A program made the position numbers and the translations under genes. Source: Methylophilales bacterium (GTDB lineage: Bacteria > Pseudomonadota > Gammaproteobacteria > Burkholderiales > Methylophilaceae). From it: a stretch of DNA of 64,000 bases. Every line of letters starts with the position of its first letter. Position 1 is the first letter of the stretch. Location: NCBI GenBank assembly GCA_019823025.1, contig CP081940.1, forward strand, positions 1,240,001-1,304,000, read 5' to 3'. The notes under the pieces are model-generated. The model was given only the letters and a program-made list of their open reading frames with translations, was not told the DNA's origin and searched no databases. Positions 23,048-31,130 of the stretch are shown one piece after another.

Positions 23048-24253
23048 ATGCCTAGTATCGAACAAGCACAAAAAATAATTTTTGAAATCCTTAAAGATTT
23101 TGAGGATGACACTTTAAATATTCTTAAAAATAGTCCGGTAGCTTTGAGGATAATGAGGACAACGGATAAACATATTATATTTGCTAATCCACGCTACATG
23201 GATATGTTTGAAGTTAAAGATAAAGATCTTCAAACCCTGACTCCGATGAGGGTTTATCGACATACAAAAGACTTTGAAGTATTAAGTAAAAGATTAGAAA
23301 AACAAGAAAATATTATTGATGAAGTTCTAGCTATGAAAACACTCTCAGACATACCATTGCAAGTGATGGGTTCATTTCATCACCTTCGTTATCTAGATCA
23401 AGATGTTGTATTAGCATGGTTTTATGATATTACTGCAGCTCATCGAGCTAAAGAAATTGCAGAGGAAGCTGCCCAAAGTGTGATTAAAAGTCAAAAAGCT
23501 TTATCCGATGAAATTAACGAGGCGGCAAATTATATTCATAGCCTTTTACCAAAACCGTTAGATGATAATTTAGTTAAATCCTCATGGAAACATATTCCTT
23601 CATCGGCTCTTGGGGGAGATGCATTTGGTTATCATTGGATTGACGATGATCACTTGGCAATTTTTTTGATTGATGTTTGTGGTCATGGTGTGGGATCGGC
23701 AATGCTCTGTATTTCTGCAATTAATTCTATTCGCTCTCAATCTCTTGTTGATACTGATTTTCGTAGTCCTGCCTCAGTTCTAAATGGGCTTAATGCAGCC
23801 TTCCCAATGGAGCAACAAAATTTAAAATTTTTTACAGTATGGTATGGAGTGTATTCCCCATCAACACAGACATTAAAGTATGCATCAGCCGGCCATCCTC
23901 ATGCTATTTTGATTCATAATGAAAGCTCAAAAAACCAAACAAATATTAAAAAACTGGCAACTAAAGGTGTTGCAGTTGGATGTTTTGAAGATATAGATTA
24001 TGAGGAGAGCAAAGTTATATTAACTAAAGAAAATAAACTATATGTATTTAGTGATGGAGTTTACGAAATAACTGATAAAAATAATAATGAAATGACGTTG
24101 GAAGACTTCACGAATCTTGTTAAAAAACAATTTAACAACACTGATGAACTTCAATCAGATTTAATTTATGAGGAAATAAAAAATTTAAAGAAAGATGATG
24201 GACCTCTTGATGATGACTTTTCAATTGTTGAACTTATAATTAATCATAGCTAA
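23048..24253 (+). CDS. PAS-PP2C phosphatase (RsbU/SpoIIE-like)
   Basis: A 401-residue cytosolic protein. It has an N-terminal PAS-like domain (about 20-135, with LRIMRTTDKHIIFANPRYMD), a helical linker (about 140-175), and a C-terminal PP2C-type phosphatase domain (about 180-400) with the metal-binding segments GGDAFGY, LIDVCGHGVGSAM and DDDFSIVEL. It should dephosphorylate the STAS protein on a signal read by the PAS domain. It starts 5 nt after the kinase gene and ends the three-gene operon. Confidence 0.9.
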   Translation: MPSIEQAQKIIFEILKDFEDDTLNILKNSPVALRIMRTTDKHIIFANPRYMDMFEVKDKDLQTLTPMRVYRHTKDFEVLSKRLEKQENIIDEVLAMKTLSDIPLQVMGSFHHLRYLDQDVVLAWFYDITAAHRAKEIAEEAAQSVIKSQKALSDEINEAANYIHSLLPKPLDDNLVKSSWKHIPSSALGGDAFGYHWIDDDHLAIFLIDVCGHGVGSAMLCISAINSIRSQSLVDTDFRSPASVLNGLNAAFPMEQQNLKFFTVWYGVYSPSTQTLKYASAGHPHAILIHNESSKNQTNIKKLATKGVAVGCFEDIDYEESKVILTKENKLYVFSDGVYEITDKNNNEMTLEDFTNLVKKQFNNTDELQSDLIYEEIKNLKKDDGPLDDDFSIVELIINHS

Positions 24254-24284
24254 CATCGAAAATTTCCTATTAGAGCGTTCAATT

Positions 24285-24824
24285 CTATGAATTTCTCTCA
24301 AAAGCCTCTAAGTCATTTTTAATTTCTTGTGCATGATTCGATGGAGATACATCCCTATAAACTCTTCTTACAACCCCATCAGGATCAATTATAAAGCTCT
24401 GTCTTTTTGCTAATTTAAAAATAAAGAAATTATTTAAAGCACCATATTTTTTTGCAGTTTCTCCATCAGGGTCAGAAAGCAACATAAAGGGGAGGTTATA
24501 CTTTTCTTTAAATTCTTTATGCGACTCACTTGAGTCAATACTTATTCCTACAACATTGGCATTTAATTTCTTAATTTCTGTAAAGTTGTCCCTCAGTGAA
24601 CAAGCCTCTTTCGTACATCCAGGTGTGTCATCTTTAGGGTAGAAAAAAACTAGTAACCATTCACCTTTGAATTCTTTAAGAGATACTAATTCTCCATAAG
24701 AATTTTTAAGCTTAAATTCAGGAGCAGATTTTCCTAGTAATTTATCTTCAGATCCAAAAGCTGATTTTTTAAAAATAAAAACGAGAGAAAGAACAATAGC
24801 TAAAACGAGAAAAACTTTTAACAT
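24285..24824 (-). CDS. Bcp-type peroxiredoxin with N-terminal membrane anchor
   Basis: A thiol peroxidase that reduces peroxides. The 179-residue protein has an N-terminal hydrophobic segment (about 1-24, LVLAIVLSLVFIF), so it is probably anchored in the membrane facing the periplasm or exported. The peroxiredoxin fold follows with the peroxidatic cysteine in PKDDTPGCTKEACSLRD and a second cysteine five residues later, as in Bcp/PrxQ. The stop is 32 nt from the convergent phosphatase stop. The product is longer than E. coli Bcp (156 residues) because of the anchor. Confidence 0.9.
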   Translation of the reverse strand: MLKVFLVLAIVLSLVFIFKKSAFGSEDKLLGKSAPEFKLKNSYGELVSLKEFKGEWLLVFFYPKDDTPGCTKEACSLRDNFTEIKKLNANVVGISIDSSESHKEFKEKYNLPFMLLSDPDGETAKKYGALNNFFIFKLAKRQSFIIDPDGVVRRVYRDVSPSNHAQEIKNDLEAFERNS

Positions 24825-24902
24825 AATTGATGACCATATTAATTTTATTAAATTATATGATGTAATCTTATCAACGAAGTTCTATAATTTCATAAATCAT
24901 TT

Positions 24903-24978
24903 GCCTTCGTAGCTCAGGGGATAGAGCATCCCCCTCCTAAGGGGAGGGTCGCACGTTCGAATCGTGCCGAGGGCACCA
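24903..24978 (+). tRNA. tRNA-Arg (CCT), integration target of the island
   Basis: A complete 76-nt tRNA with anticodon CCT, the acceptor GCCTTCG/CGAGGGC, a GTTCGAATC T-arm and an encoded CCA. An integrase gene starts 126 nt after its 3' end. A 32-nt central segment of this tRNA recurs downstream at three places, which marks it as the attachment site. Confidence 0.97.
24914..24945 (+). other. Attachment-site core inside tRNA-Arg
   Basis: Thirty-two nt from the D-loop through the anticodon stem (beginning TCAGGGGATAG, ending CTAAGGGGA) are repeated exactly at 48963-48994 and 51757-51788, and over 31 nt at 58249-58279. The crossover therefore probably lies in the anticodon arm and not at the tRNA 3' end. 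That assignment is inference from the repeat pattern. Confidence 0.75.
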
Positions 24979-25103
24979 TTCTCTCTGACTGGCTACCGGT
25001 TGTAGCTGTAAGGGTTTCAGAAGGTTTTCACCTACAACGCGGTATCCTACGAAGGCTAGCTTAACTCATTTTTTGGTCACATTTTGGTCTCACAAGGACG
25101 ACT

Positions 25104-26102
25104 ATGGCAACCATCAGGCAGCGCAAAAACAAATCTTGGCAGGGCATTATCCGCAGGAAAGGATTTCCGCATCAGTCACGGGTATTCAAGCTCAAATCAG
25201 ATACCTTGAAGTGGGTGAGGTCAGTGGAGGTGAGTTTTGACCAAGGTTATCAATTCAACTATTCATTGGTGAGTAAAACCTTGTTATCTGACCTGATTGA
25301 ACGTTATGGCAAGGAAATTAGCCCTCAAAAAAGGTCCTATACCCGAGAATTGAGTCGGTTAAGTATCATCAATACCTCATTAGGCGAATATGCATTAATT
25401 AATTTAACGCCTCAGGTGGTCTCTCAATATCGGGATAAAAGATTGAGTGAAGGAAAATCAGGTGCCACTGTCGTCAAAGACATCAATACACTTTCTCATC
25501 TCTGTGAGATAGCAAAAAAAGAATGGGGATATGGCGCGATTGAGAACCCCACAAAATTTATTAGAAAACCGAAAGTGAATCGAAATCGTATTCGAAGATT
25601 GAGTGAATGTGAGGAAAAGATTCTTCTAGATTCTGCTGAAAAAAGTCAGAGTGTAATGTTAAAAAATATCATTATTTTTGCGATTGAAACAGGGCTCAGA
25701 TTAGGTGAAATTATTAATTTAAGTTGGATCGATATTGATAAAAATGTGGCCACAATTAGACAGACAAAAAATGGAATATCAAGACAAATTCCTCTATCTA
25801 AAATCGCAATAAAATCTATTGAAAATCTGCCTAAACATATCTCAAAAAACCAAATATTTTGGAGTTGGAATTCACCATCGAGTTTTAAAAGTACTTGGCA
25901 AAGAATGATCAAAAGCACACAAATTCAAGATTTAAGGTTCCATGATTTACGTCATGAAGCTATCTCTAGATTGTTTGAAAAGGGACTCAATCCGATGGAA
26001 GTGGCAGCCATTTCAGGACACCAGACACTACAGGTTTTAAAGGCTTATACACACATCAAAGTTAGTCATTTAGCTCGTAAATTAGAAAATATAAACCTAT
26101 AA
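25104..26102 (+). CDS. Tyrosine-type site-specific integrase
   Basis: A 332-residue phage-type recombinase. It has an N-terminal arm-binding and core-binding part (about 1-160) and a catalytic domain with the expected residues: Arg in ETGLRLGEI, Lys in TKNG, the HDLRHEAISR box, the GHQ histidine, and the Tyr nucleophile in KAYTH near residue 315. It lies directly downstream of tRNA-Arg in the same orientation, the standard layout for islands that integrate in tRNA genes. It is the only integrase in the window, although three more att-like repeats lie downstream. The leader (24979-25103) has a GGTTGTAG/CTACAAC inverted repeat that may be an arm-site or hairpin. Confidence 0.95.
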   Translation: MATIRQRKNKSWQGIIRRKGFPHQSRVFKLKSDTLKWVRSVEVSFDQGYQFNYSLVSKTLLSDLIERYGKEISPQKRSYTRELSRLSIINTSLGEYALINLTPQVVSQYRDKRLSEGKSGATVVKDINTLSHLCEIAKKEWGYGAIENPTKFIRKPKVNRNRIRRLSECEEKILLDSAEKSQSVMLKNIIIFAIETGLRLGEIINLSWIDIDKNVATIRQTKNGISRQIPLSKIAIKSIENLPKHISKNQIFWSWNSPSSFKSTWQRMIKSTQIQDLRFHDLRHEAISRLFEKGLNPMEVAAISGHQTLQVLKAYTHIKVSHLARKLENINL

Positions 26103-26179
26103 ATTACTTTTGTTTATAACTATAAGTAACTGTTTTTTATATATATACTTCCTAACGAATGTTTTTAGTTCTAATAAGT

Positions 26180-26262
26180 ATTTTTTCCTTCTTTCTCTTT
26201 CTTTTTCTCTTTCTATTTCTATTTCTGTTCTGACATGACGCAAGCATTATGCATGCATTATG
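26180..26262 (+). other. Polypyrimidine tract and GCATTATG repeats, possible island origin
   Basis: A strand-biased run of T and C (about 26180-26230) is followed by two copies of GCATTATG (26244-26251 and 26255-26262) within an alternating purine-pyrimidine stretch. It lies between the integrase and a gene resembling replication-initiation N-domains. Such AT/pyrimidine tracts with short repeats occur at origins of small elements. This is a position-based suggestion only. Confidence 0.3.
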
Positions 26263-26272
26263 TACGCGTTAG

Positions 26273-26305
26273 TAACCTTCTAAATTTTAAATCTACTTTT
26301 TAAAT
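26273..26305 (+). promoter_or_regulatory. Island promoter-like element, copy 1
   Basis: TAACCTTCT, then TCTACTTTTTAAATG with 18 nt from AACC to TCTA. It lies about 34 nt before the ATG at 26339. See the finding on the 12-copy element. Confidence 0.7.
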
Positions 26306-26338
26306 GTAGCAGATTATTTTAATTATATGGAGACGATT

Positions 26339-26818
26339 ATGAAAAAAAATTTGACCGTTGATTTAAGTATAACGAATACAAATCATCCAATCTATCGAGT
26401 TACTGAATGGGATAAATATCAACAATATGATAAAACATCTTTTCGGTATGTAAGGCAAATGCCTTGGTTTAAATTCTATGCAAGAGAGCTTTTACAACAA
26501 CGACGATTTGTGATGCTAGAGCCAGACATATTTAAATTTTTAATGTTGCTAATGTGTCATGCATCACAGGATGATGGCTACCTTCTTTTTGAAGAATTGA
26601 TCTTTCAATTTAGAGGTCTTTTGGATGAAGATGAGTTAAAAAATAATCTTAAATTTTTAGAGGAACAAAGATTTATTAATCAAGTGAATCATAGTGAATT
26701 TATTGAATCTCGATCTTATGGCTGGCATAGAAATAATCCTATCGGATCAAAATCTGATAGGAAAGATTATAAAAGCTCTAAACCTAGGAAAAAAACTGTT
26801 TACGACAATATTAAATAG
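26339..26818 (+). CDS. Hypothetical protein resembling replication-protein N-domains (DUF1376-like)
   Basis: A 159-residue soluble protein. The segment MPWFKFYARELLQQRRFVML followed by a helix-rich part resembles the start of DUF1376/phage replication-organiser proteins, which typically read PWFKFYP and then a winged helix. That would suit a role in island replication, but the match is by eye only. I chose the ATG at 26339 because GGAGACGATT precedes it; an in-frame ATG at 26327 lacks such a site. It is the first cargo gene after the integrase and is preceded by island element copy 1. Confidence 0.55.
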   Translation: MKKNLTVDLSITNTNHPIYRVTEWDKYQQYDKTSFRYVRQMPWFKFYARELLQQRRFVMLEPDIFKFLMLLMCHASQDDGYLLFEELIFQFRGLLDEDELKNNLKFLEEQRFINQVNHSEFIESRSYGWHRNNPIGSKSDRKDYKSSKPRKKTVYDNIK

Positions 26819-26851
26819 TAACCTTTTTAGTAATTAATCTACTTTTGGGTT
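26819..26851 (+). promoter_or_regulatory. Island promoter-like element, copy 2
   Basis: TAACCTTTTT and TCTACTTTTGGG with the same 18-nt offset. It starts at the stop codon of the upstream gene and lies 38 nt before the ATG at 26890. Confidence 0.65.
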
Positions 26852-26889
26852 AGGGAGCAATAATTCTTAAGAATAAAGGAGTTTATATT

Positions 26890-27357
26890 ATGAAAAAATT
26901 TCTAATAGCACTAGCTGCATTTACTTCAATGAGCGTTCATGCTGGCGAGAATCAATCGTTACATGAATTTATGGTAAAAAATTATGATTGGAAACAAGAT
27001 TCATCAAATATTGTTCATGTGGGTACAAGGTGTGCAGCTGTCATGGACGCAGCTGTCTGGAGGCTATCAGCAGATAATAGGAGTGATATTAAATCACTAG
27101 CAGACCAATATAAAGGTTTTGGTGATGTGTATTTGTATTCTACTGCCCCTCTGGCTCAAAAAATAGATTATTCAACTGATGGCTATACAAAACTATATAA
27201 GTACTGGATGGATACTTACAAGTTGATGGCAGAGGAAAATGCAATTAAATACAATGATTTTTTTCACGGAATGCTTGGTGATGATTTTATGATTTGTGGA
27301 GATAAGCAAAACTTTAGTTTTTACAAATCAATGTTAAAAAATTCAGCAAGAAAGTAG
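26890..27357 (+). CDS. Secreted hypothetical protein
   Basis: A 155-residue protein with a clean Sec signal peptide (MKKFLIALAAFTSMSVHAG, cleavage after VHA). The mature part has two cysteines that could form a disulphide, at RCAAVM and ICGD. I recognise no family. AAAGGAG lies upstream of the ATG. It is expressed from island element copy 2 and is probably co-transcribed with the small membrane protein that follows 10 nt later. Confidence 0.7.
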   Translation: MKKFLIALAAFTSMSVHAGENQSLHEFMVKNYDWKQDSSNIVHVGTRCAAVMDAAVWRLSADNRSDIKSLADQYKGFGDVYLYSTAPLAQKIDYSTDGYTKLYKYWMDTYKLMAEENAIKYNDFFHGMLGDDFMICGDKQNFSFYKSMLKNSARK

Positions 27358-27367
27358 GGGAGTAATT

Positions 27368-27511
27368 ATGGAAACTATTAAATCAGTTATTGGAATGATA
27401 GTAGGTTTAGCATGGGTCTTGTTTGCCGGACTTTCTTGGTTGATTTTTTGGGGTATGTTTTGGCTTTTAGTGGCTTCCCCTTTTATTCTTTTGTTGTCAT
27501 ATATTTTTTAA
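27368..27511 (+). CDS. Small hydrophobic membrane protein (47 aa)
   Basis: The reading frame METIKSVIGMIVGLAWVLFA continues through two membrane-spanning stretches rich in Trp/Phe/Leu to a TAA at 27509. A GGGGAG site is 7 nt before the ATG and the gene follows the secreted protein by 10 nt. No family recognised. Confidence 0.6.
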   Translation: METIKSVIGMIVGLAWVLFAGLSWLIFWGMFWLLVASPFILLLSYIF

Positions 27512-27599
27512 TTGAGGAGTTGATTCATTGGCTAATAGGATCAGGTAAGGCACTTTAGTAATAGAAGAAAAGCTATCTCATCTCTATTTAAGGATAATT

Positions 27600-28313
27600 A
27601 TGAAAAAAAATTGTAACAGGTGTAATAGGTACCTTGATTTTTCATGGTTTAAACCAAGTAATCGAACAAATGATGGCCTCCAATTTTGCTGTAAAGAATG
27701 TGCTGAAAAAAGAAGATTTACTGCTAAAAAACGTTATGAGAATGATGCTGCTTACCGTGAAAGAGCAAAAAAAAATAAAAGAGAAAAATACCACTCAGAT
27801 CCTGAATATAAAGAAAAATTAAATAAACAAAGGGCTGCAAATAAGCTGAAGCAGTATCATTCAGATCCCAAATTTAAAGAAAAATTAAATAAGCAAAGGG
27901 CTGCAAATCAGCTGAAGCAGTATCATTCAGATCCCAAATTTAAAGAAAAATTAAATAAGCAAAGGGCAAAAAATTTTCTCATTAAGTATCATGATGACCC
28001 AAAAACTAGAGTGCATACCAATATCTCTTCTCAAATACGTCAATCTTTAAAAAATGGAAAAAAAGGTCAACACTGGGAAATTTTAGTGGGTTTCACAGTT
28101 GATGAATTAATGAAGCATCTTGAGGCTTTATTTGAGGAAGGTATGACTTGGGATAATTATGGAAAATGGCATATTGACCATAGAACACCTAAGTCTTGGT
28201 TTAATTTTAAAACAACAGGCAATTTAGAATTTAAAAAATGTTGGGGCTTAGAAAACTTGAAACCAATGTGGGGCGGTGAAAATATTGCTAAAGGTAATAG
28301 GTTTTCAGATTAA
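27600..28313 (+). CDS. HNH endonuclease with N-terminal zinc ribbon and 22-aa repeats
   Basis: A 237-residue probable DNA nuclease. The N-terminus has a zinc-ribbon-like pair (CNRCNRYL and CCKEC). The middle holds three 22-residue repeats beginning YHSDPxxKEKLNKQRA (27789-27986). The C-terminus has the HNH core WHIDHRTPKSWF followed by LENLKPMWGGENIAKGN, the classic H..H..N..H pattern of small phage HNH nucleases. The last two repeat units are nearly identical in DNA, a sign of recent duplication. AAGGATAATT precedes the ATG. Confidence 0.85.
   Translation: MKKNCNRCNRYLDFSWFKPSNRTNDGLQFCCKECAEKRRFTAKKRYENDAAYRERAKKNKREKYHSDPEYKEKLNKQRAANKLKQYHSDPKFKEKLNKQRAANQLKQYHSDPKFKEKLNKQRAKNFLIKYHDDPKTRVHTNISSQIRQSLKNGKKGQHWEILVGFTVDELMKHLEALFEEGMTWDNYGKWHIDHRTPKSWFNFKTTGNLEFKKCWGLENLKPMWGGENIAKGNRFSD
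27789..27986 (+). repeat. Three in-frame 66-bp tandem repeats in the HNH gene
   Basis: Units begin at 27789, 27855 and 27921, each coding 22 residues starting YHSDP. Units 2 and 3 are almost identical over their first 50 bases, unit 1 has more differences. They lengthen a charged helical linker between the zinc ribbon and the HNH core. Confidence 0.85.
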
Positions 28314-28320
28314 TAAAAAA

Positions 28321-28452
28321 ATGAAAAAATTTCTTAACCATATATATAAAAAATCTCGAGAACTAAAAAATAATGATGAGCTTAAATTAGCTGCTTTATC
28401 TGGGTTTACTTCTGGAGTTATACTTGTTTATATTATTTATAATATTTTATGA
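28321..28452 (+). CDS. Small single-pass membrane protein (43 aa)
   Basis: MKKFLNHIYKKSRELKNNDE leads into one C-terminal membrane segment (SGFTSGVILVYIIYNIL) and a TGA stop at 28450. It begins 8 nt after the HNH gene stop, so it may be co-transcribed. The ribosome site is weak. No family recognised. Confidence 0.5.
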   Translation: MKKFLNHIYKKSRELKNNDELKLAALSGFTSGVILVYIIYNIL

Positions 28453-28489
28453 ATTTAATGCTTTCCCACTAATAGAACTTAAGGAAATT

Positions 28490-28555
28490 ATGAAAAAACT
28501 AATACTGATCTTGTCGTTAATACCAAATTTGGTGATGGCAGAGACATGGCATTAA
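28490..28555 (+). pseudogene. Orphan signal-peptide stub of the island secreted-protein family
   Basis: A 21-codon frame (MKKLILILSLIPNLVMAETW) with AAGGAAATT upstream encodes only a signal peptide and then stops. It is close in DNA and protein to the signal peptides at 50117 and 50840. It overlaps the GIY-YIG gene start by 10 nt in another frame, so it may be a remnant left when that gene was joined, or a translated leader. Confidence 0.5.
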
Positions 28556-29394
28556 GCTCTTTGTATGTAGTTCCTGGTTATACATTCTTTTATTATGGCT
28601 TCACGCTTCAAAAAGCCTTTTATCAAGAATATATTAAGCATTTTGGCTTATCTGTTTCTGATAGAACAAAACCTATAAAACTCCAGATAAAAAATAAAGT
28701 ATATGATGCAAAAATAAGATTAGTAAGCCAGGATAATTCAGGGAAGTCAAAAAAAAGGTCTTTAGTAAAATATCCAGAAAGAGTGGTGCTACATATTTTT
28801 TGGAATGATGAATTGGATACTCTAAAGGCTTTGAGAAAATTAATGATATATAGCTATGCTTCAACAAGAAATAAGGCAAAGCCAAAATTAAAAGAGCTTC
28901 TAGAATTTGATCATAAAGATGGCAATATTTTTAGACTTAAAACTCTTTCAAAGCAGGAAACAGACTTTGATGAGATGTTTTATTTTTTAGAAGATAAGAA
29001 TCTATTTGCATTTTGGGAGGATAGTAAAAACAAAAAACCTAAAGATAAGCTTTTCATTTCCTATTCAGACAGATGGCTTGATAAATCTGAACTAAAAAAA
29101 TATGCCTCAAGATCAAATGTAGTCTACATACTAAATAATAAGAACGAATCTCAAATTTATGTAGGCAAAGCAAATAGCTTTGGAAACAGAGTAAATGACA
29201 AATCAACAAGAGTTGCTATGGACGAATTTGATAGTTTTTTATTTTTTGAACTTCATCCTGAATATAGTTTTTTGTTAGATGAAGTTGAAAATTATTCCAT
29301 ACGCTTATTTGCCACTATCTTTAGTAATATGGTTAATGTTAAAGGACTTAATTTAAACAATATGAGGCTAGTCAATAAACAAATTAAAAAATAA
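28546..29394 (+). CDS. GIY-YIG nuclease domain protein
   Basis: A 282-residue protein. Residues about 1-190 are an unrecognised, Lys-rich domain. A GIY-YIG catalytic core follows at about 195-282, with NVVYILNNKNESQIYVGKANSFGNRV holding the two Tyr/Gly motifs and the Arg in GNRV. This arrangement suits a restriction-like or homing endonuclease. The ATG at 28546 has no strong ribosome site of its own and lies inside the signal-peptide stub, so it may be translated by coupling. A decayed copy of its 5' end is at 35190-35360. Confidence 0.65.
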   Translation: MALSSLYVVPGYTFFYYGFTLQKAFYQEYIKHFGLSVSDRTKPIKLQIKNKVYDAKIRLVSQDNSGKSKKRSLVKYPERVVLHIFWNDELDTLKALRKLMIYSYASTRNKAKPKLKELLEFDHKDGNIFRLKTLSKQETDFDEMFYFLEDKNLFAFWEDSKNKKPKDKLFISYSDRWLDKSELKKYASRSNVVYILNNKNESQIYVGKANSFGNRVNDKSTRVAMDEFDSFLFFELHPEYSFLLDEVENYSIRLFATIFSNMVNVKGLNLNNMRLVNKQIKK

Positions 29395-29596
29395 AAAAGT
29401 CACTCCTTTTTTTTTAATTAATTATTAAAAAATAGCTCGTTTTGGCTAAATTGGGTAAAAAATATGTATTTTGTAAGTTATTGATTTATATAGGTTTATT
29501 TTTACCATTTTAGGGCTCTAAGGCGATTTAAGGCTCTGTGTTGATTTCGGGTAGGCTACCCTACGCTGGAGAAAAATAATCGCTGTTTGAGAGTAT

Positions 29597-30175
29597 TTAT
29601 TTAAAATAATTATTAGCCTCTTTAATCTGCCAAGGCTCCAATCTAGTCATATAATCTAGTTTTCCTTGATAAGGAAATTGACCTTTTTCAACGGCTTGAT
29701 TTATGGCTAGTAACATCAGTATTTCAAGTCTTTCCTCTGCTTTTTTATCGCCTTGATTAGCAGCTTTTTGATAAAGTTTTTTGGCCATGACATGACTGAC
29801 TTGAATCCCAAGGCCATATTCGTACATTCTTGCTAAATTATATTGTGAGTCTGGTAGCCCTTGATTTGCAGCTCTCAAGTACCAGTAGAAAGCATTAGAA
29901 TAATTTTGTTTTAATCCCATTTCACCAAATTCATTTGCATATCCTAAGTTATGTTTTGAATAAGCTGAACCTGGATGATCAACTTTCGTTAATTGCTCAC
30001 AAGCTTGCACATTTATTTTGGGATAATTAAAGCAGGAAAGTGTTGCATAAAGGGTGTGAGGGTGTTCTTGAATCATCTCAATAACCAAAGGCGGTAGTTT
30101 TGTTAGAAGTTCTCTAGTGTCTTTAGCCCATGCTATCTGTGAAGAGAATAAAATAAGTAGTAGTAGTTTTTTCAA
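29597..30175 (-). CDS. Secreted Sel1-repeat (TPR-like) protein
   Basis: A 192-residue exported protein. I chose the TTG at 30175 because GGAGG lies 7 nt upstream and the product then begins with a proper signal peptide (KKLLLLILFSSQIAWA, cleavage after AWA). An upstream ATG at 30265 would add 30 unlikely residues. The mature part has two clear Sel1 repeats (GLPDSQYNLARMYEYGLGI and a following AxxQGDKKAEERL unit). Sel1 proteins mediate protein-protein contacts. It is the only minus-strand cargo gene in the first half of the island. Confidence 0.75.
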   Translation of the reverse strand: MKKLLLLILFSSQIAWAKDTRELLTKLPPLVIEMIQEHPHTLYATLSCFNYPKINVQACEQLTKVDHPGSAYSKHNLGYANEFGEMGLKQNYSNAFYWYLRAANQGLPDSQYNLARMYEYGLGIQVSHVMAKKLYQKAANQGDKKAEERLEILMLLAINQAVEKGQFPYQGKLDYMTRLEPWQIKEANNYFK

Positions 30176-30246
30176 TTGAGTGCCTCCAATTTTGTAATGT
30201 AATAGGTAGACGTAAATATCTCTAATTGTCAGGTTTACATAAAAAA

Positions 30247-30279
30247 TAACCCTTTTATCTTCCAATCTACTTTTTATAA
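30247..30279 (+). promoter_or_regulatory. Island promoter-like element, copy 3
   Basis: TAACCCTTTT and TCTACTTTTTATAA with the 18-nt offset. It lies 38 nt before the ATG at 30318. Confidence 0.7.
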
Positions 30280-30317
30280 ATTACTCAAATTAATATTGTC
30301 AAATAAAGGAGAAAAAA

Positions 30318-30986
30318 ATGAGAGTTATTTCATGGAATATGAATAAGCGTAGTAAAGAAAACTGTTGGGAATTTGCAATAAATAATCTAAATTCAGACTT
30401 TGTAATGGCTCAAGAAGCAAGCCCATTAATAAATGGCATTAATGCAATCGAGAGATGCATTAAAAAAACAAATCGAACTGTTTTTTATTCTAGAGACAAA
30501 AATTACCAAGAAATTAAAATGGAAGATGATAGAGGTATGGGTTTGTTGGTTACGAGCTATAAAGATATTTATTTTATAAATGTCTATGCAAATTTAGATT
30601 TTAAACCTGTAAATCCACCCCTTTTAGGATTTATTAGTAAATTTGTGAGTCATCTAAGACACCACCATGATGCAAAAAATATAATAATTGCAGGAGATTT
30701 TAATATGGACCGAAGAATGGATTACAATCCCAGATTTGCAAAAAAGGGTACATATCCGACAAATGATTTTTTTAATGCAATCTTAGATATGGGATTTTAT
30801 GATTGTGTTAGAAAGTATAATTCAGAGCCTATTCAAACTCATTATCATAATAAGAGTGATTTCCCATGGGAGCTTGACCACATGTTCTGTACTAAAGATT
30901 TATATGATTGTCTGAAACGAATAAGGGTACAAAATACAAAAGAGCTAAGCGACCACAACCCAATCATTGCTGATTTTGATTTATAA
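30318..30986 (+). CDS. Endonuclease/exonuclease/phosphatase (EEP) family protein
   Basis: A 222-residue DNase I-like protein. The family motifs are present in order: MRVISWNMN (metal-binding Asn), MAQEASP (Glu), IIAGDFNMD (Asp, Asn), LDHMFCT and the terminal SDHNPIIADF (Asp, His). No signal peptide is seen. The preceding TAAAGGAGAAAAAA is a strong ribosome site. It is probably an intracellular nuclease or phosphatase; the substrate cannot be told. Island element copy 3 lies just upstream. Confidence 0.88.
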   Translation: MRVISWNMNKRSKENCWEFAINNLNSDFVMAQEASPLINGINAIERCIKKTNRTVFYSRDKNYQEIKMEDDRGMGLLVTSYKDIYFINVYANLDFKPVNPPLLGFISKFVSHLRHHHDAKNIIIAGDFNMDRRMDYNPRFAKKGTYPTNDFFNAILDMGFYDCVRKYNSEPIQTHYHNKSDFPWELDHMFCTKDLYDCLKRIRVQNTKELSDHNPIIADFDL

Positions 30987-31130
30987 ATTTTATAAAAAAA
31001 TGGGGGTAGCAAATCCCATGGTATCAGGTGCTTTACTCAAATTTTACATATATATGAAGAGGTAGCTAAAACAACATTTATTAAGTTTTTAGCTATTTTA
31101 TTTAGAAAAATACTCAAAGGAGAAAATAAG

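Noticed and set aside
31073..31105. Thirteenth island element (AACATTT then GCTATTTT)
   Set aside because: The offset is 19 nt and both blocks are degenerate, so I left it out of the set.
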